Assembly: GCF_000255455.1 (NCBI RefSeq)
Contig: NZ_JH621247.1
Location: 37,434-101,433 of the forward strand
Length of the DNA: 64,000 bases
Direction of reading: 5' to 3'
From: Aquimarina agarilytica ZC1
GTDB taxonomy: Bacteria; Bacteroidota; Bacteroidia; Flavobacteriales; Flavobacteriaceae
A program made the translations under genes and the position numbers. Under the pieces are notes generated by a model that saw only the letters and a list, made by a program, of their open reading frames with translations, did not search any database and was not told where the DNA came from. Positions 43,693 to 53,763 of the stretch are shown one piece after another. Every line of letters begins with the position of its first letter. Within the stretch, counting starts at the first letter, position 1.

Positions 43693-44715
43693 TTGAATAG
43701 TAATTTAGACGCAACGGGAGAGAATTTTACTCCACAAGAACATGATATTGAAAGAGCTTTACGTCCATTAAGCTTTGGTGACTTTGCGGGACAATCTCAA
43801 GTACTCGAAAACTTAGAGATATTTGTAAAAGCCGCTAATATGAGAGGGGAGTCTTTGGATCATACGTTGTTTCATGGACCTCCAGGATTAGGAAAAACAA
43901 CACTTGCTCATATATTGGCAAATGAGCTTGGAGTGGGCATTAAAATTACTTCGGGTCCTGTATTGGATAAACCGGGTGATTTGGCAGGATTGTTAACTAA
44001 TTTAGAGCCCAGAGATGTGTTATTTATTGATGAGATTCATCGTTTAAGTCCCGTAGTAGAAGAGTATCTTTATTCGGCAATGGAGGATTTTAAGATTGAT
44101 ATCATGATAGAAAGTGGCCCTAATGCTAGAACAGTTCAAATTCATTTAGATGAGTTTACTTTAATTGGTGCTACTACACGTTCCGGGTTGTTAACTTCTC
44201 CTATGAGAGCACGTTTTGGAATTCAGTCCAGATTACAGTATTATACTACTGAATTATTGGCAGGAATTGTAGAACGAAGTGCTTCGATATTAAATGTACC
44301 TATTGATGAACGAGCTGCATTCGAAATTGCAGGTCGTAGTAGAGGAACACCTAGGATAGCTAATGCATTATTGCGTAGGGTACGTGATTTTGCCCAAATT
44401 AAAGGGAATGGATCTATTGATATTGAAATATCTAGATTTGCGCTTAAAGCGCTTAATGTAGATGCTCATGGTTTGGATGAAATGGATAATAAGATTTTAA
44501 CCACACTTATTGATAAGTTTAAAGGTGGACCTGTTGGAATCACTACACTGGCTACCGCAGTTAGTGAAAGTGCCGAAACTATTGAAGAGGTTTATGAGCC
44601 TTTTCTAATTCAGCAAGGTTTTATTATGCGTACACCTCGTGGAAGGGAAGTAACGGAATTAGCCTATACACATTTAGGAAAGACAAGAGGTTCTGTTCAA
44701 GGGGGCTTGTTTTAA
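43693..44715 (+). CDS. ruvB: Holliday junction branch-migration helicase RuvB
   Basis: The 340-residue AAA+ motor drives branch migration with RuvA. Walker A is GPPGLGKTT, Walker B is LFIDEIHRL, sensor 1 is IGATTRSG and the C-terminal winged helix ends [16 protein letters not shown]. The frame starts with TTG at 43693; the residues after it ([11 protein letters not shown]) fit the flavobacterial RuvB N-terminus, so I accept this non-ATG start. RuvA and RuvC are not nearby. Confidence 0.96.
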   Translation: MNSNLDATGENFTPQEHDIERALRPLSFGDFAGQSQVLENLEIFVKAANMRGESLDHTLFHGPPGLGKTTLAHILANELGVGIKITSGPVLDKPGDLAGLLTNLEPRDVLFIDEIHRLSPVVEEYLYSAMEDFKIDIMIESGPNARTVQIHLDEFTLIGATTRSGLLTSPMRARFGIQSRLQYYTTELLAGIVERSASILNVPIDERAAFEIAGRSRGTPRIANALLRRVRDFAQIKGNGSIDIEISRFALKALNVDAHGLDEMDNKILTTLIDKFKGGPVGITTLATAVSESAETIEEVYEPFLIQQGFIMRTPRGREVTELAYTHLGKTRGSVQGGLF

Positions 44716-44786
44716 CTAGTATGTTTAAAGCATTAAAAGTAGGGTGTAAAAGTAAGACACCCTATTTTTAATGCTTTAAACTAGTT
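44714..44786. terminator. very long bidirectional terminator hairpin
   Basis: An imperfect stem of about 30 bp pairs 44714-44747 with 44757-44786; the left arm has a three-base bulge. It starts inside the ruvB stop codon and ends one base before the stop of the LRR gene, so it serves both convergent genes. Confidence 0.85.
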
Positions 44787-47327
44787 TTAAAGTTTAATTA
44801 GCTGAGTAGTAAATAGACCTTTATTAGTTTGAATTTTTACAAAATAAGTATTAGGAAATAAATAGCTTATGTTCATTGTGCGCATAATTCCCGGGAAAAA
44901 TCCTACTATATTACCATTAATATCATATAGGGTAATTGTAGTAGGTTTTATATTTGTATCCAATAACTCAAGGTTTATTATGCCTGTTGTGGGATTAGGA
45001 GTTAAAGAAAAGTAATCGGAAAATGTAGGGACTTCAATAACTTCTCTTTTCACTGTTACAATTTCATCTTCGGTGATTACAGGAGGATTAAAATCAAAAT
45101 AAATACCAGCCCCATTAACAATTTGATCACCTTCAACTAAGTTATCTTTTGATTTAATTTTAAATAGCACATAACCATCATTATTAGCATCATCAAAAGG
45201 GAGGTTAATATTGTTGAAATGGAAATTTACAACCTTATTATTAGTCACAGTAGTAGTAAATAAATGACTAGAATTTAAAGGGCTAAAAGATTTAATGTCA
45301 AGTTTTGTGGTATCAATATCATCCTGAACTCTAATGTTAACCGCTTCAGCTGTTCCTTTGTTTTCAAAACGAATTAAATAATGTAAATACTCACCTACAT
45401 CATCAGGGTCTAATATGTCCCCTTCAAGACAAGTTTTATCATTAGGATCGTATGAGTTAACAACAGTTTGAGTTAGTTTAGCGATGTTATTTTCTGGAGT
45501 TTCTTCATCTAGAGATGCTGTTACTTTAGCTGTATAATTGAGTATATCTCCATTGTTTAAAGCAGGACTATCAGTAGGAGTGTTTAACCTATAAGTAACA
45601 ATAATATCTTTGGATTGCATAGGAGCAAGGTTTGTGAAACTCCAAGTTAATAAGCCATTAGTATTACTATCTATTGTTGGGCTTGCTGTTGAGTAGGTTA
45701 ACACGTCATTTTGATATGTCAAAGTTACCTCTCCCGACTGAGTTGTTGTACCAATATTTTTATAAGTTACTTTGTATATGGCACTAAAACCAGGTCTAGC
45801 TCTTGTAAGTGGAATAATAGAAATTTCAAGGTCATTAAAAACACCTACAGGTTGAATACAAAAATCAGTAGTAATAGAATCAATTTGTTCAGGAATATTG
45901 AAAGAATCATTTATTGGATCAAAAATGATAGTAGGAAAAAAAGTAAAATAAGCCGAATTAGCTATGTTGTTAAACATTAAATAATTATTTCCATCAGGGA
46001 CGTGAAAAGTGTATTCTCCTTCTCTATCAGGGAAAACAGTATAAAAGCCTGCTGGTCCAGCCAATGAAAAGCTAACACTTTCGGTAAAAGCTTCATCTTG
46101 GTTATCACAGCCATCACTTTCATTATCGTAAGTGACACTACCAGAAATTCTATTGTGAGGGGTTTCACAATCGTTTGATAATAACACATCAGTTTGATTA
46201 GCTTCTTTTAAGAGCTCATATATAGCGCTTAAATATTGTTGATCAGCACAAATGAATTCTAAGTTTTGTCGATTATTATATAGTCTGATATTAATTTCAC
46301 CATTTGCTCTAAATTGAAAAGGTTGTCCTGTCATATAAACTTTTTTTAAGTTTCTGTTAGAGTCAAAATGAAAATTCAGAAGTTGGCATTTGCGTACATC
46401 AATTGTTTCTAATAAGTTACTATTTAAATGTAAGTACTGAATTTTAGTGTTTTCTGAAAGATTAATAGTATTTATTTTGTTGTTATTAAGATATAAATAA
46501 ATTAGTTCTTTGTTATTAGTAACATTAATAGTTGATATTTGGTTTTGTCCCGCAGATATAAGTTCTAATAAAGTATTGTTGTTTACGTTTAGTTCTGTTA
46601 TTTGGTTGATTCCAATATTTAATCGCTCTAACTTTGGATTGTTTGTAATGTTAATGTTAGTCAATTGATTATTTCTAACATATAGTGTTTTTAGTTCTGG
46701 ATTCTGTGAAACATCTAATTCAGTAATAATATTATTGCTTAAAAATAAACTTTCGAGTTTTGAATTATTTGATACATCTATTTGAGAAAAATTATTACTA
46801 AATAACGATAGATTTTTCAATAAGATGTTTTTAGATAAATTTATAACACTCAAATTGGCTTCGTGTGCAGCCAGTTCTTCTAATTTTACATTTTTAGTAA
46901 TATCAATAGAAGAAATTTGGGTTATAGAAATAATTAATTCTTTTAAATTAATATTTTGGCTAACATCTAAGTTGGTAATAGGGTTTTTACCTATATTAAA
47001 TTTTTGTAATAGTTTATTGTTCGAAATATCAATTTCTTGAATATTATTACTAAACAGAGAGAGTTCTTCTAACTTAGTAAAGTTCTCTATTCCTTTAACG
47101 CTAGTTAAGTTTTTTAGATTTAAATTGATTCTTTTTATATAGCTAGCTTCTTGCGAGTCAATTTGTCCATCATTATTCCTATCTAATGAATACCATGTAC
47201 CATTATCATTATAGGTGATTTCTAATAGCGCAGCTTTAAAGTTAGGATCAGGGAAATCAATAATTTGTGCATTTCCGGTAGTAAATAAGCATACTGTCAT
47301 GCTCAAAAATAAAAGTAAATTTTTCAT
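44787..47327 (-). CDS. secreted leucine-rich-repeat protein with T9SS sorting domain
   Basis: The 846-residue protein has a signal peptide (1-21), an EF-hand-like loop DRNNDGQIDSQE (49-60) and a long array of short leucine-rich repeats of about 21-22 residues (about 65-350; NLxxLxLxxNxIxxIDxSxN type). A carboxypeptidase-like or SdrD-like beta module (about 390-460) and DUF11/DUF7619-type modules (about 490-750, with YDPNDKTC) follow. The end (SLTPNPTTGIINLELL to the C-terminus) is a T9SS type A domain. It is probably a cell-surface adhesion or binding protein. Confidence 0.88.
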   Translation of the reverse strand: MKNLLLFLSMTVCLFTTGNAQIIDFPDPNFKAALLEITYNDNGTWYSLDRNNDGQIDSQEASYIKRINLNLKNLTSVKGIENFTKLEELSLFSNNIQEIDISNNKLLQKFNIGKNPITNLDVSQNINLKELIISITQISSIDITKNVKLEELAAHEANLSVINLSKNILLKNLSLFSNNFSQIDVSNNSKLESLFLSNNIITELDVSQNPELKTLYVRNNQLTNINITNNPKLERLNIGINQITELNVNNNTLLELISAGQNQISTINVTNNKELIYLYLNNNKINTINLSENTKIQYLHLNSNLLETIDVRKCQLLNFHFDSNRNLKKVYMTGQPFQFRANGEINIRLYNNRQNLEFICADQQYLSAIYELLKEANQTDVLLSNDCETPHNRISGSVTYDNESDGCDNQDEAFTESVSFSLAGPAGFYTVFPDREGEYTFHVPDGNNYLMFNNIANSAYFTFFPTIIFDPINDSFNIPEQIDSITTDFCIQPVGVFNDLEISIIPLTRARPGFSAIYKVTYKNIGTTTQSGEVTLTYQNDVLTYSTASPTIDSNTNGLLTWSFTNLAPMQSKDIIVTYRLNTPTDSPALNNGDILNYTAKVTASLDEETPENNIAKLTQTVVNSYDPNDKTCLEGDILDPDDVGEYLHYLIRFENKGTAEAVNIRVQDDIDTTKLDIKSFSPLNSSHLFTTTVTNNKVVNFHFNNINLPFDDANNDGYVLFKIKSKDNLVEGDQIVNGAGIYFDFNPPVITEDEIVTVKREVIEVPTFSDYFSLTPNPTTGIINLELLDTNIKPTTITLYDINGNIVGFFPGIMRTMNISYLFPNTYFVKIQTNKGLFTTQLIKL

Positions 47328-47732
47328 AAGAATTTAGTTATTAAAATAGATTTAAGTTTAAGTGAAGATACCTTTGATTTGTAAATGTTTAGTTATCAAT
47401 ATGTTAAATGTTGTTGTGTTGAGTTACAAAGATTTGTTAATTCAAGGTTTGAATGAATTTAGAGTAGAGAAAAAATGATGGTTATGGTGTTATATAGGAA
47501 AGCAAATTAAAGAAAAACAAAAGTTAGATTGTTTTATATCAAAATAGAGTGGAGTTAGTTTAGAATAGTAAAAGGAAATTACATATGTAAATTGATTTTA
47601 ATGTGGATAGGCTTAGATGTGTTAATATTTTATTGAAAAACTAGTTTTTGATTAGGTGAGTTTGTTGTAAAATTTAAAACATTTACTAGATATTTATCAT
47701 TTTGTATAGAGCTTAAAAAGCAGAATTTATAT
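47328..47732. other. 405-base gap without a gene
   Basis: AT-rich sequence. A plus-strand TACCTTTG near 47371 faces no gene. I see no RNA, repeat or strong hairpin. Confidence 0.5.
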
Positions 47733-49016
47733 TTATTCTTTTGTAAAGAAATATTTCCTGAACCATATAACAAGTACAAAAAAATAGGAACTATAACATA
47801 CTAAATACCCAATGGCAGCACCTTCGTATCCGTAATTGTTTATAAAATAAATACTAGAAAAATACCATATTACCGCAGATAATATTTCGGTAAAAACGTA
47901 ACTTTTCGTCATTTTTTTTGCCATAAATTGATAAGCAAGTACCGAGGATAAAATTCTAAAAAAATCACCTGTTAATTGCCAAGAAAATAACCGTTGCATA
48001 GGTAAAAATTCTGATGTCAATAGGAGCTTAATAAAAAAGACTCTAAAGAAATAGAGTATAAGCAGTCCTATAATTACTAGTGGCATTAATGTTTTATAAA
48101 AGCTAAAAATTTCTTGTTTAAATTGTTTTGTAGTTTTTACAGCCGATAGTTTAGGAAATAAATATAAACTGAGTAATGAAGTAACAAATACTAAATAATA
48201 ATTAGAAATTCGATTCATAGCTTCCCAATAACCCATTTGGGTTAAGCCTTCAACATCTACAATATGATTTCTGATAGCAATAATAGTTGGAGGAATAATA
48301 ACAGCGGTTAACAATGCCATTAAACTGTATTCTATTAGCTTTTTAGAGTAGTCCCAACTTATATTAGATGCTTTTAAAAGTTGTACGAAGCTTTTTTGCT
48401 TAAATATGATGATCAAAGTAATAAATAATGCAAGGGCAGGGGTGATTACTATAGCATAAAGCATTCCCTCTAGTCTGTATTGCCATAGTAAAATAACAGT
48501 TACAATTAGACTAAAAACTGTCGTTGTAATATTGAGTATGGTATATACTTTATAACGGGAAAAACCATTTATAATAGCCAAACAAAAATAGTCGACAATC
48601 ATTAATGAAATTCCTGCAGCTAATATTTTGATAACATGTGCATAATCCGAAGAATTTAATACATAACTACTCCAAAATGGCGCAAAAAAATATAAAATCA
48701 TAGATGTGCCTAACATGGCTATAAAGCCTAAATAATAGCTAGTAGATAAGATTTTACTTAATTCTTTGATATTATTTTTATGTTCTGCAACATATTTAAC
48801 AACGCCGTTATAAAAACCTAATGAAGCGATGGTTTGAATACTATTTATAAAACTACGAAGGTTACCAATAATGCCTAAACCTTGTGGTCCTATAAAAATA
48901 GCAATAGCTTTTGATAAAATAAAGCCTGTAACTAAACGGACAAGAACGGCAATCGAATTGATTGACATTACTTTTAGTAATTGTTTATTAGGAGTGTAAT
49001 TTTTTATTCCTGGCAT
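47733..49016 (-). CDS. Wzx-like polysaccharide flippase
   Basis: The 427-residue protein has about twelve membrane helices and the start MSINSIAVLVRLVTGFILSK followed by GPQGLGIIGNLRSF, typical of the MOP/Wzx family that moves lipid-linked O-units across the inner membrane. Its start overlaps the aminotransferase gene by 13 bases. It ends a four-gene minus-strand operon. Confidence 0.9.
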   Translation of the reverse strand: MPGIKNYTPNKQLLKVMSINSIAVLVRLVTGFILSKAIAIFIGPQGLGIIGNLRSFINSIQTIASLGFYNGVVKYVAEHKNNIKELSKILSTSYYLGFIAMLGTSMILYFFAPFWSSYVLNSSDYAHVIKILAAGISLMIVDYFCLAIINGFSRYKVYTILNITTTVFSLIVTVILLWQYRLEGMLYAIVITPALALFITLIIIFKQKSFVQLLKASNISWDYSKKLIEYSLMALLTAVIIPPTIIAIRNHIVDVEGLTQMGYWEAMNRISNYYLVFVTSLLSLYLFPKLSAVKTTKQFKQEIFSFYKTLMPLVIIGLLILYFFRVFFIKLLLTSEFLPMQRLFSWQLTGDFFRILSSVLAYQFMAKKMTKSYVFTEILSAVIWYFSSIYFINNYGYEGAAIGYLVCYSSYFFVLVIWFRKYFFTKE

Positions 49017-50122
49017 GTATAATTGTTTAATACCTGAATAATATAATCAATTTCTGACACCTCTAAAATTGGATTTAGTGGAATGCTAACTATTTCGTTA
49101 CTTATTTTTTCGGTTATGGGAAATGATTGATTTTTAAATTCATTTGTAAGTGCCTTTTGTTTATGAGGAGGAATTGGGTAATGAATCATATGACCTATTT
49201 GGTTTTCATTTAAATAGTTGCAAAAATTAATTCTATTTTTTACCCTTATAACATAAACATAAAAAACATGATTTTTACTACCATTCCAAAATGGCAATTT
49301 TATGTTTTCATTTGTTATTTCATTTGAATATCTAAGGGCAATTTCTCTACGTTTGTTATTGTCATCATCTAATAAATTTAATTTTTCAATTAAAAAGGCA
49401 GCCTGAAGTTCATCCAAACGAGAATTGATCCCGATTAATTCATTTCTATATTTTTCCGATGTACCGTAGTTCCTTAATTTTTTTATACAATTAGCTAATT
49501 CGGTGTTATTGGTAGTAATAGCGCCACCATCACCTAAAGCACCAAGGTTTTTTGAAGGATAAAAGCTAAAAGCAGCTGCATGAGCAATGCTTCCCGCTTT
49601 ATTTCCATTTTGATCAATAGCTCCGTGTGCTTGAGCGGCATCGGCAATTAAAAGTAATTGCGCATTTGAGCAAAATTCTTTCAATTCATCCATTCCATAA
49701 ACTTGACCGTACAAATGGGTTGTAATTATTGCCTTAATTTTAGGGGTGATTTTTTGTTGCACATTCCTCACATTAATAATAAAAGAGTCTTCATCTGGTT
49801 CAATTAAAACAGGAATGAGTCCCGCTTGTTTTACAGAAAGTAGGGTTGCAATAAATGTGTTTGCGGGTACAATTACTTGATCACCTATATTTAATTTCCC
49901 TAGTTCGATATAAGCTTTTAATATGAGCGTAAGTGCGTCTAATCCATTGCCCGTACCAATACAGAAAGAAACATTACAATAACTAGCAAAAGCATTTTCA
50001 AATTCAGTTAGTTTAGTGCCTAAAATATAATGTCCACTAGTTAAGAATGTATCAAATTGTGATTTGAAATTGTTTTCAAATCGTTTGTTGAGTTTGTGTA
50101 GATTTAAAAAAGGTATTCTCAT
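49004..50122 (-). CDS. fdtB: DegT/DnrJ/EryC1-family sugar aminotransferase, FdtB-like
   Basis: The 372-residue PLP enzyme has the catalytic lysine K191 (FYPSKNLGALGDGG) and the PLP-contacting D161 (IADAAQAHGA). It would aminate a dTDP-keto-sugar. FdtA-type 3,4-ketoisomerase is encoded at 60538, so the pair could make dTDP-3-amino-3,6-dideoxy-galactose (Fuc3N), the FdtA/FdtB pathway, or the QuiN isomer. The substrate isomer is not fixed by sequence. Confidence 0.75.
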   Translation of the reverse strand: MRIPFLNLHKLNKRFENNFKSQFDTFLTSGHYILGTKLTEFENAFASYCNVSFCIGTGNGLDALTLILKAYIELGKLNIGDQVIVPANTFIATLLSVKQAGLIPVLIEPDEDSFIINVRNVQQKITPKIKAIITTHLYGQVYGMDELKEFCSNAQLLLIADAAQAHGAIDQNGNKAGSIAHAAAFSFYPSKNLGALGDGGAITTNNTELANCIKKLRNYGTSEKYRNELIGINSRLDELQAAFLIEKLNLLDDDNNKRREIALRYSNEITNENIKLPFWNGSKNHVFYVYVIRVKNRINFCNYLNENQIGHMIHYPIPPHKQKALTNEFKNQSFPITEKISNEIVSIPLNPILEVSEIDYIIQVLNNYTCQE

Positions 50123-50149
50123 TTAGTAAATGAATAAAGAAATTATCAA

Positions 50150-51259
50150 CTATTTTTTGAATAGTTTTTTTTCAATTATTTGATGTGAAAATTCAGATAT
50201 TTTATGTTCAAAATGTGTACTATCAATAATTACTTTAAATTCAGAACTAGGGCTTAACTTTTTAACTTTTTCTTCAACAAAAGAAGCATAGCTTTTATAC
50301 ATATAGCCTGAGCAGCATTTCGGGTCGTATAAATTCAAAATTTGATACTGTTTTCTGTTTTCTCCTAGACACGATAAAATATACATATCTAGATAATTTA
50401 CTTTTTTAAATAAAGCGCTATGGGCTCCTTCGAAATGGCCATAATTTAAATAAGGATCTTGAAATCGAATATACATTGGATAAGTTCCAGCAACGGGAAA
50501 ACTATTTTTTATTCGTTCATCTATTGCGGCAGCTATGGTAGTTGCCCATCCTCCTCCACTAATACCAATCATATTAATCTCATTGTACCCTTTTGATTCA
50601 AGTATATCTAAAATGTTAATAATCGGATTGATAAAAAAACTAATAGGATCATCTAGATGTTCCATAAATTTGTGGTTATTTAAAACTACATTACCAAATT
50701 TTTTTAAATAAATGCTGGGAGTATTATTAAAGCCTACCAAAGGTAAATCAAGTGCTGCTACTGTGAAACCTTGTTTAACTAAAAAATGAATAGTTTTTTT
50801 TCCTAACAAAAAATTTCCTCTATGACCTTGATGATAGATAAAAGATTTGCCATTACTTTTTTTTGGATAAAAAATATAAGCTATTGAATTTATATGATAT
50901 GATTGTTCAATATAGACTTTATCAATGTTTGCTAAATTTTCTAAATTATTATAATCTTTGTCAAAAATGTTTTTTTTGATCTTATATGATGAAGTTTTAT
51001 TACCAAAAATAGTTTTTCTTAGTTCAGCTCTTATTTCGGTATAATTATCTTTTGTAACGGATAATATACTATCTAAGTTTGGAACGTGTAAGTCTGTAAC
51101 ATCGTATGCATTTTTTTTTAGAATTTTTAATTTAATATTCTGATTTATATTTCTTAATTGGTTGTAAGGAAATAATTTATATTGAGTGATGATCATACCT
51201 AAAAAAATAGATATAGGCACAATTAAAGATATATGTAAAATACTAAATTTAAACTTCAT
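50150..51259 (-). CDS. membrane-anchored alpha/beta hydrolase
   Basis: The 369-residue protein starts with a membrane helix (about 8-26) and continues as a periplasmic-side or cytoplasmic alpha/beta hydrolase. The nucleophile elbow is GISGGGWA with S234; a probable oxyanion region is YHQGHRGN, and H near the end (DSTHFEHKI) may complete the triad. Within a glycan operon it might act on acyl groups of the polysaccharide. The gene overlaps the one before by 11 bases. Confidence 0.7.
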   Translation of the reverse strand: MKFKFSILHISLIVPISIFLGMIITQYKLFPYNQLRNINQNIKLKILKKNAYDVTDLHVPNLDSILSVTKDNYTEIRAELRKTIFGNKTSSYKIKKNIFDKDYNNLENLANIDKVYIEQSYHINSIAYIFYPKKSNGKSFIYHQGHRGNFLLGKKTIHFLVKQGFTVAALDLPLVGFNNTPSIYLKKFGNVVLNNHKFMEHLDDPISFFINPIINILDILESKGYNEINMIGISGGGWATTIAAAIDERIKNSFPVAGTYPMYIRFQDPYLNYGHFEGAHSALFKKVNYLDMYILSCLGENRKQYQILNLYDPKCCSGYMYKSYASFVEEKVKKLSPSSEFKVIIDSTHFEHKISEFSHQIIEKKLFKK

Positions 51260-52199
51260 TAGTTTGGTCTATTGAAAGTTGATAAAAATCTTGAAGATAC
51301 TGATTACAACCCAATTCTTCTTTTTGTTTTAATAAGCTTATATTTCCAGCTATAATACCCATATCGAAAAACTTATATCCTTCACTTTTATATTTTTTTA
51401 TTAAATAGATAAAGAGAAATTCTAAAGCCCTTAGCTTTTCTCCATCGTTAGTTGTTGCTCCATATTGAGACTTTACAACGGTATCTGTTTTAAAAATAGT
51501 AATTCCAGCTAGTAATTTATTTTCTAAAAAAATATTAAACTGTTTGATGTTATTAGGGAATTTACTTTTTAAAAATAATATTTCGCTTTCTGTATGAACA
51601 GGTTTAGCATTGTGTTTTGTTTTTAGTCTAGGTTTTAAAATTTCCTCCCAAAAGTCAGTAAAATTATCTGTTTCTATAATCTTAAAATTTAAGTGTTGAT
51701 TTTTCTTATAATTTTTAAGTTTAGTTTTATGTATTTCAAATGGCAAGTTATAGTCAATGGCAAAATTTTGCTCCCTTCTAAAAATTTTAGCTCCAAGCTT
51801 GAGGAATAATGATTCTAATTCAAAACTAGGCGCTTTATGATAAAATACAGGAAGTGTTTTTATCCGAATTGTTGAAAATTGATTCCTTTTCAAATATTCT
51901 ATAATAGTCAAAAAAATAGTTTCAACTTTTGTTACACCAATACTTTTTAAAAGTAGTAATCCTCCATAAGTAAGCCCTTGGTGGGAATAGAAAGTAGTAT
52001 CATTTTTATTCGCAGGAACTAAAGCAACAATAGTTTGTTTTCTTAATACAAGTAAAGAATGATCTTCAAAACGATCATTATGATACTCCATAAAATCTCG
52101 ATGGAATAAAAAAGTGCTGTTTTTACTATTTTCAATAAAAGTATTCCAGCTTTGATAATGTGTTTTATTGTATTTTTTTACGGTATATTGTTGAATCAT
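51249..52199 (-). CDS. FemAB/GNAT-like acyltransferase
   Basis: The 316-residue protein resembles FemAB-type double-GNAT enzymes: an N-terminal half with WNTFIENSKNSTFLFHRDFM and a C-terminal half with LLAGITIFKTDTVVKSQYGA and FDMGIIAG. In O-antigen clusters such proteins transfer an amino acid or acyl group to an amino sugar. Here it may act on the product of the FdtB-like enzyme. First gene of the operon. Confidence 0.72.
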   Translation of the reverse strand: MIQQYTVKKYNKTHYQSWNTFIENSKNSTFLFHRDFMEYHNDRFEDHSLLVLRKQTIVALVPANKNDTTFYSHQGLTYGGLLLLKSIGVTKVETIFLTIIEYLKRNQFSTIRIKTLPVFYHKAPSFELESLFLKLGAKIFRREQNFAIDYNLPFEIHKTKLKNYKKNQHLNFKIIETDNFTDFWEEILKPRLKTKHNAKPVHTESEILFLKSKFPNNIKQFNIFLENKLLAGITIFKTDTVVKSQYGATTNDGEKLRALEFLFIYLIKKYKSEGYKFFDMGIIAGNISLLKQKEELGCNQYLQDFYQLSIDQTNEV

Positions 52200-52339
52200 T
52201 TTTTGGAATAAATAATTTTAGATATTCTTTACGAGAATAGTATTTTTTAATATAAAATAATCTAATGCATAACTATATTATATATAATTTAGCCAATATA
52301 GAAAAATATTAGTACGATTTACCGTTGATATGAGCAGAA

Positions 52340-52367
52340 TTATCACAGTAAATTTTTACTGTGATAA
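52340..52367. promoter_or_regulatory. 13-bp perfect inverted repeat between divergent genes
   Basis: TTATCACAGTAAA (52340-52352) and TTTACTGTGATAA (52355-52367) are exact complements with two bases between. It ends 24 bases before the ATG of the membrane protein gene at 52392. No T-tract of terminator type follows, so an operator or a translation-controlling hairpin is more likely. Confidence 0.5.
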
Positions 52368-52391
52368 ATTAAAATTTGATAAGGCTGCTCC

Positions 52392-53690
52392 ATGTTTAAA
52401 GTTATGATTAAAAAAATTACATTCCTTTTTTATATACTCTTTTTTATTTTTAATGTTGTTGTAGTTATTGACAAAGGTTATGTGTTTACTTATGATACTG
52501 CTAGTTATTTGTATATCCGTCCCAATGTACAGCCTGCGTACTCCATTTTTCTAAATATAGTGAAGCGTATATTTGGAATAAATTATAAGGAAGCAACTAT
52601 TGGTATTCAATTGCTGATGTCTTATTTGACAATGCTATACTTTAGTGAGGTGTTAAAAAAATATTTTAAGTTTAATTCAGTAGTTATGATTTTATTATTC
52701 ATGCTTTTAACATACCCTATTTATGGTTCGTATGGCATGTGTAATAAGTTGGTCACTAAATCATTGTCAACTACTTTTTTTCTTTTTTTTATGGCTTCTT
52801 CTGTAAAATGGTTTTTTACAAAGAAGAACAAGCATATTTTTTTTATGATTACTTTTTTAGTTCTTTTACAATTAACAAGGGCGCAATTTTTAAGTATTTC
52901 AATAGCATTGGTTTTGTTTGTCTTTTACATGTGGAGTTTAAAAGAACTTAAAAAAAAGATGATTTTAGTTGTCTTAATATTGAGTATTCCTCTTATTTCA
53001 GGTTTATTAGAAAAGACAATTTATGGAGTGTTTCATGGGCATTACACTTCTAGGCAGTTAGGTAATGTGAGTATAAGTACATTGCCTTTTTATTTGTCTG
53101 AATTACAGGATTATAAATTGATGCCTGATGAAGAGGTAGTACAATATTTTAGATGTGTACATGGCTCTTTAGAAGAAAAGAAATTATTATTATGTCAATT
53201 ACCCAAAAATTCCTCTTTAAAAGAAAAGCACCAATTTTATCATGATAATTATCCTAAAATAATGAATCAAACCATAGAGTATGAGGCCAAGTCTATGTAC
53301 AGAGGTAAAGAGATGAGTTATGCAGCATCCTATAAAAATGTTGATAGAATTGTAGGAAAAACTCTTATCCCATTATTTATGGCTAGGCCTTTAGCATGGA
53401 GTGAAATGTTTTATATGAATTTAGCGTTCCCTTATTATTCAATTATCCCCGTTATTTTTCTTATTCTATTGGTGAGCTATCTTTTTTTTAAAAAGAAGTC
53501 TAAAATATTACAATTCCAAGGATTAATATATTTCTTTTCATTATTGATTCTAGGTAATTTATTTCTTATTAGCATATCGTTGCATTGTATACGAAGGTAT
53601 TTTATGTATTACGATATTGTATTTGCTCTTTTGGCTTTATTGCTATTATGTAATTTTAGACCCATCAAAAAATATATTATGCAGGTATAG
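52392..53690 (+). CDS. polytopic membrane protein, possibly a glycan-processing GT-C-like enzyme
   Basis: The 432-residue protein has about ten membrane helices and one long extramembrane loop (about residues 225-320). An early YDTASYLYIRPNV acidic segment after the first helix recalls GT-C enzymes such as PMT/ArnT, but the DE/DD motif is not clear. Polymerase (Wzy) function is another option because the cluster otherwise lacks one. I cannot decide. ATG at 52404 is an alternative start. Confidence 0.5.
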   Translation: MFKVMIKKITFLFYILFFIFNVVVVIDKGYVFTYDTASYLYIRPNVQPAYSIFLNIVKRIFGINYKEATIGIQLLMSYLTMLYFSEVLKKYFKFNSVVMILLFMLLTYPIYGSYGMCNKLVTKSLSTTFFLFFMASSVKWFFTKKNKHIFFMITFLVLLQLTRAQFLSISIALVLFVFYMWSLKELKKKMILVVLILSIPLISGLLEKTIYGVFHGHYTSRQLGNVSISTLPFYLSELQDYKLMPDEEVVQYFRCVHGSLEEKKLLLCQLPKNSSLKEKHQFYHDNYPKIMNQTIEYEAKSMYRGKEMSYAASYKNVDRIVGKTLIPLFMARPLAWSEMFYMNLAFPYYSIIPVIFLILLVSYLFFKKKSKILQFQGLIYFFSLLILGNLFLISISLHCIRRYFMYYDIVFALLALLLLCNFRPIKKYIMQV

Positions 53691-53705
53691 TAATTAAAAA
53701 AAATG

Positions 53706-53743
53706 AAAAAAGAGGTTCGAACAATTGTTCGAACCTCTTTTTT
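53706..53743. terminator. bidirectional terminator, perfect 38-bp palindrome
   Basis: The halves 53706-53724 and 53725-53743 are exact complements, with A and T tracts at the ends (core GAGGTTCGAACAA). It lies between convergent genes. Confidence 0.9.
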
Positions 53744-53763
53744 GTGAATGTATAAATTGTAGT

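Noticed and set aside
47328-47732. A hidden gene or RNA in the gap before the LRR gene
   Set aside because: No open frame of useful length with a start, no strong hairpin and no promoter in a sensible position.
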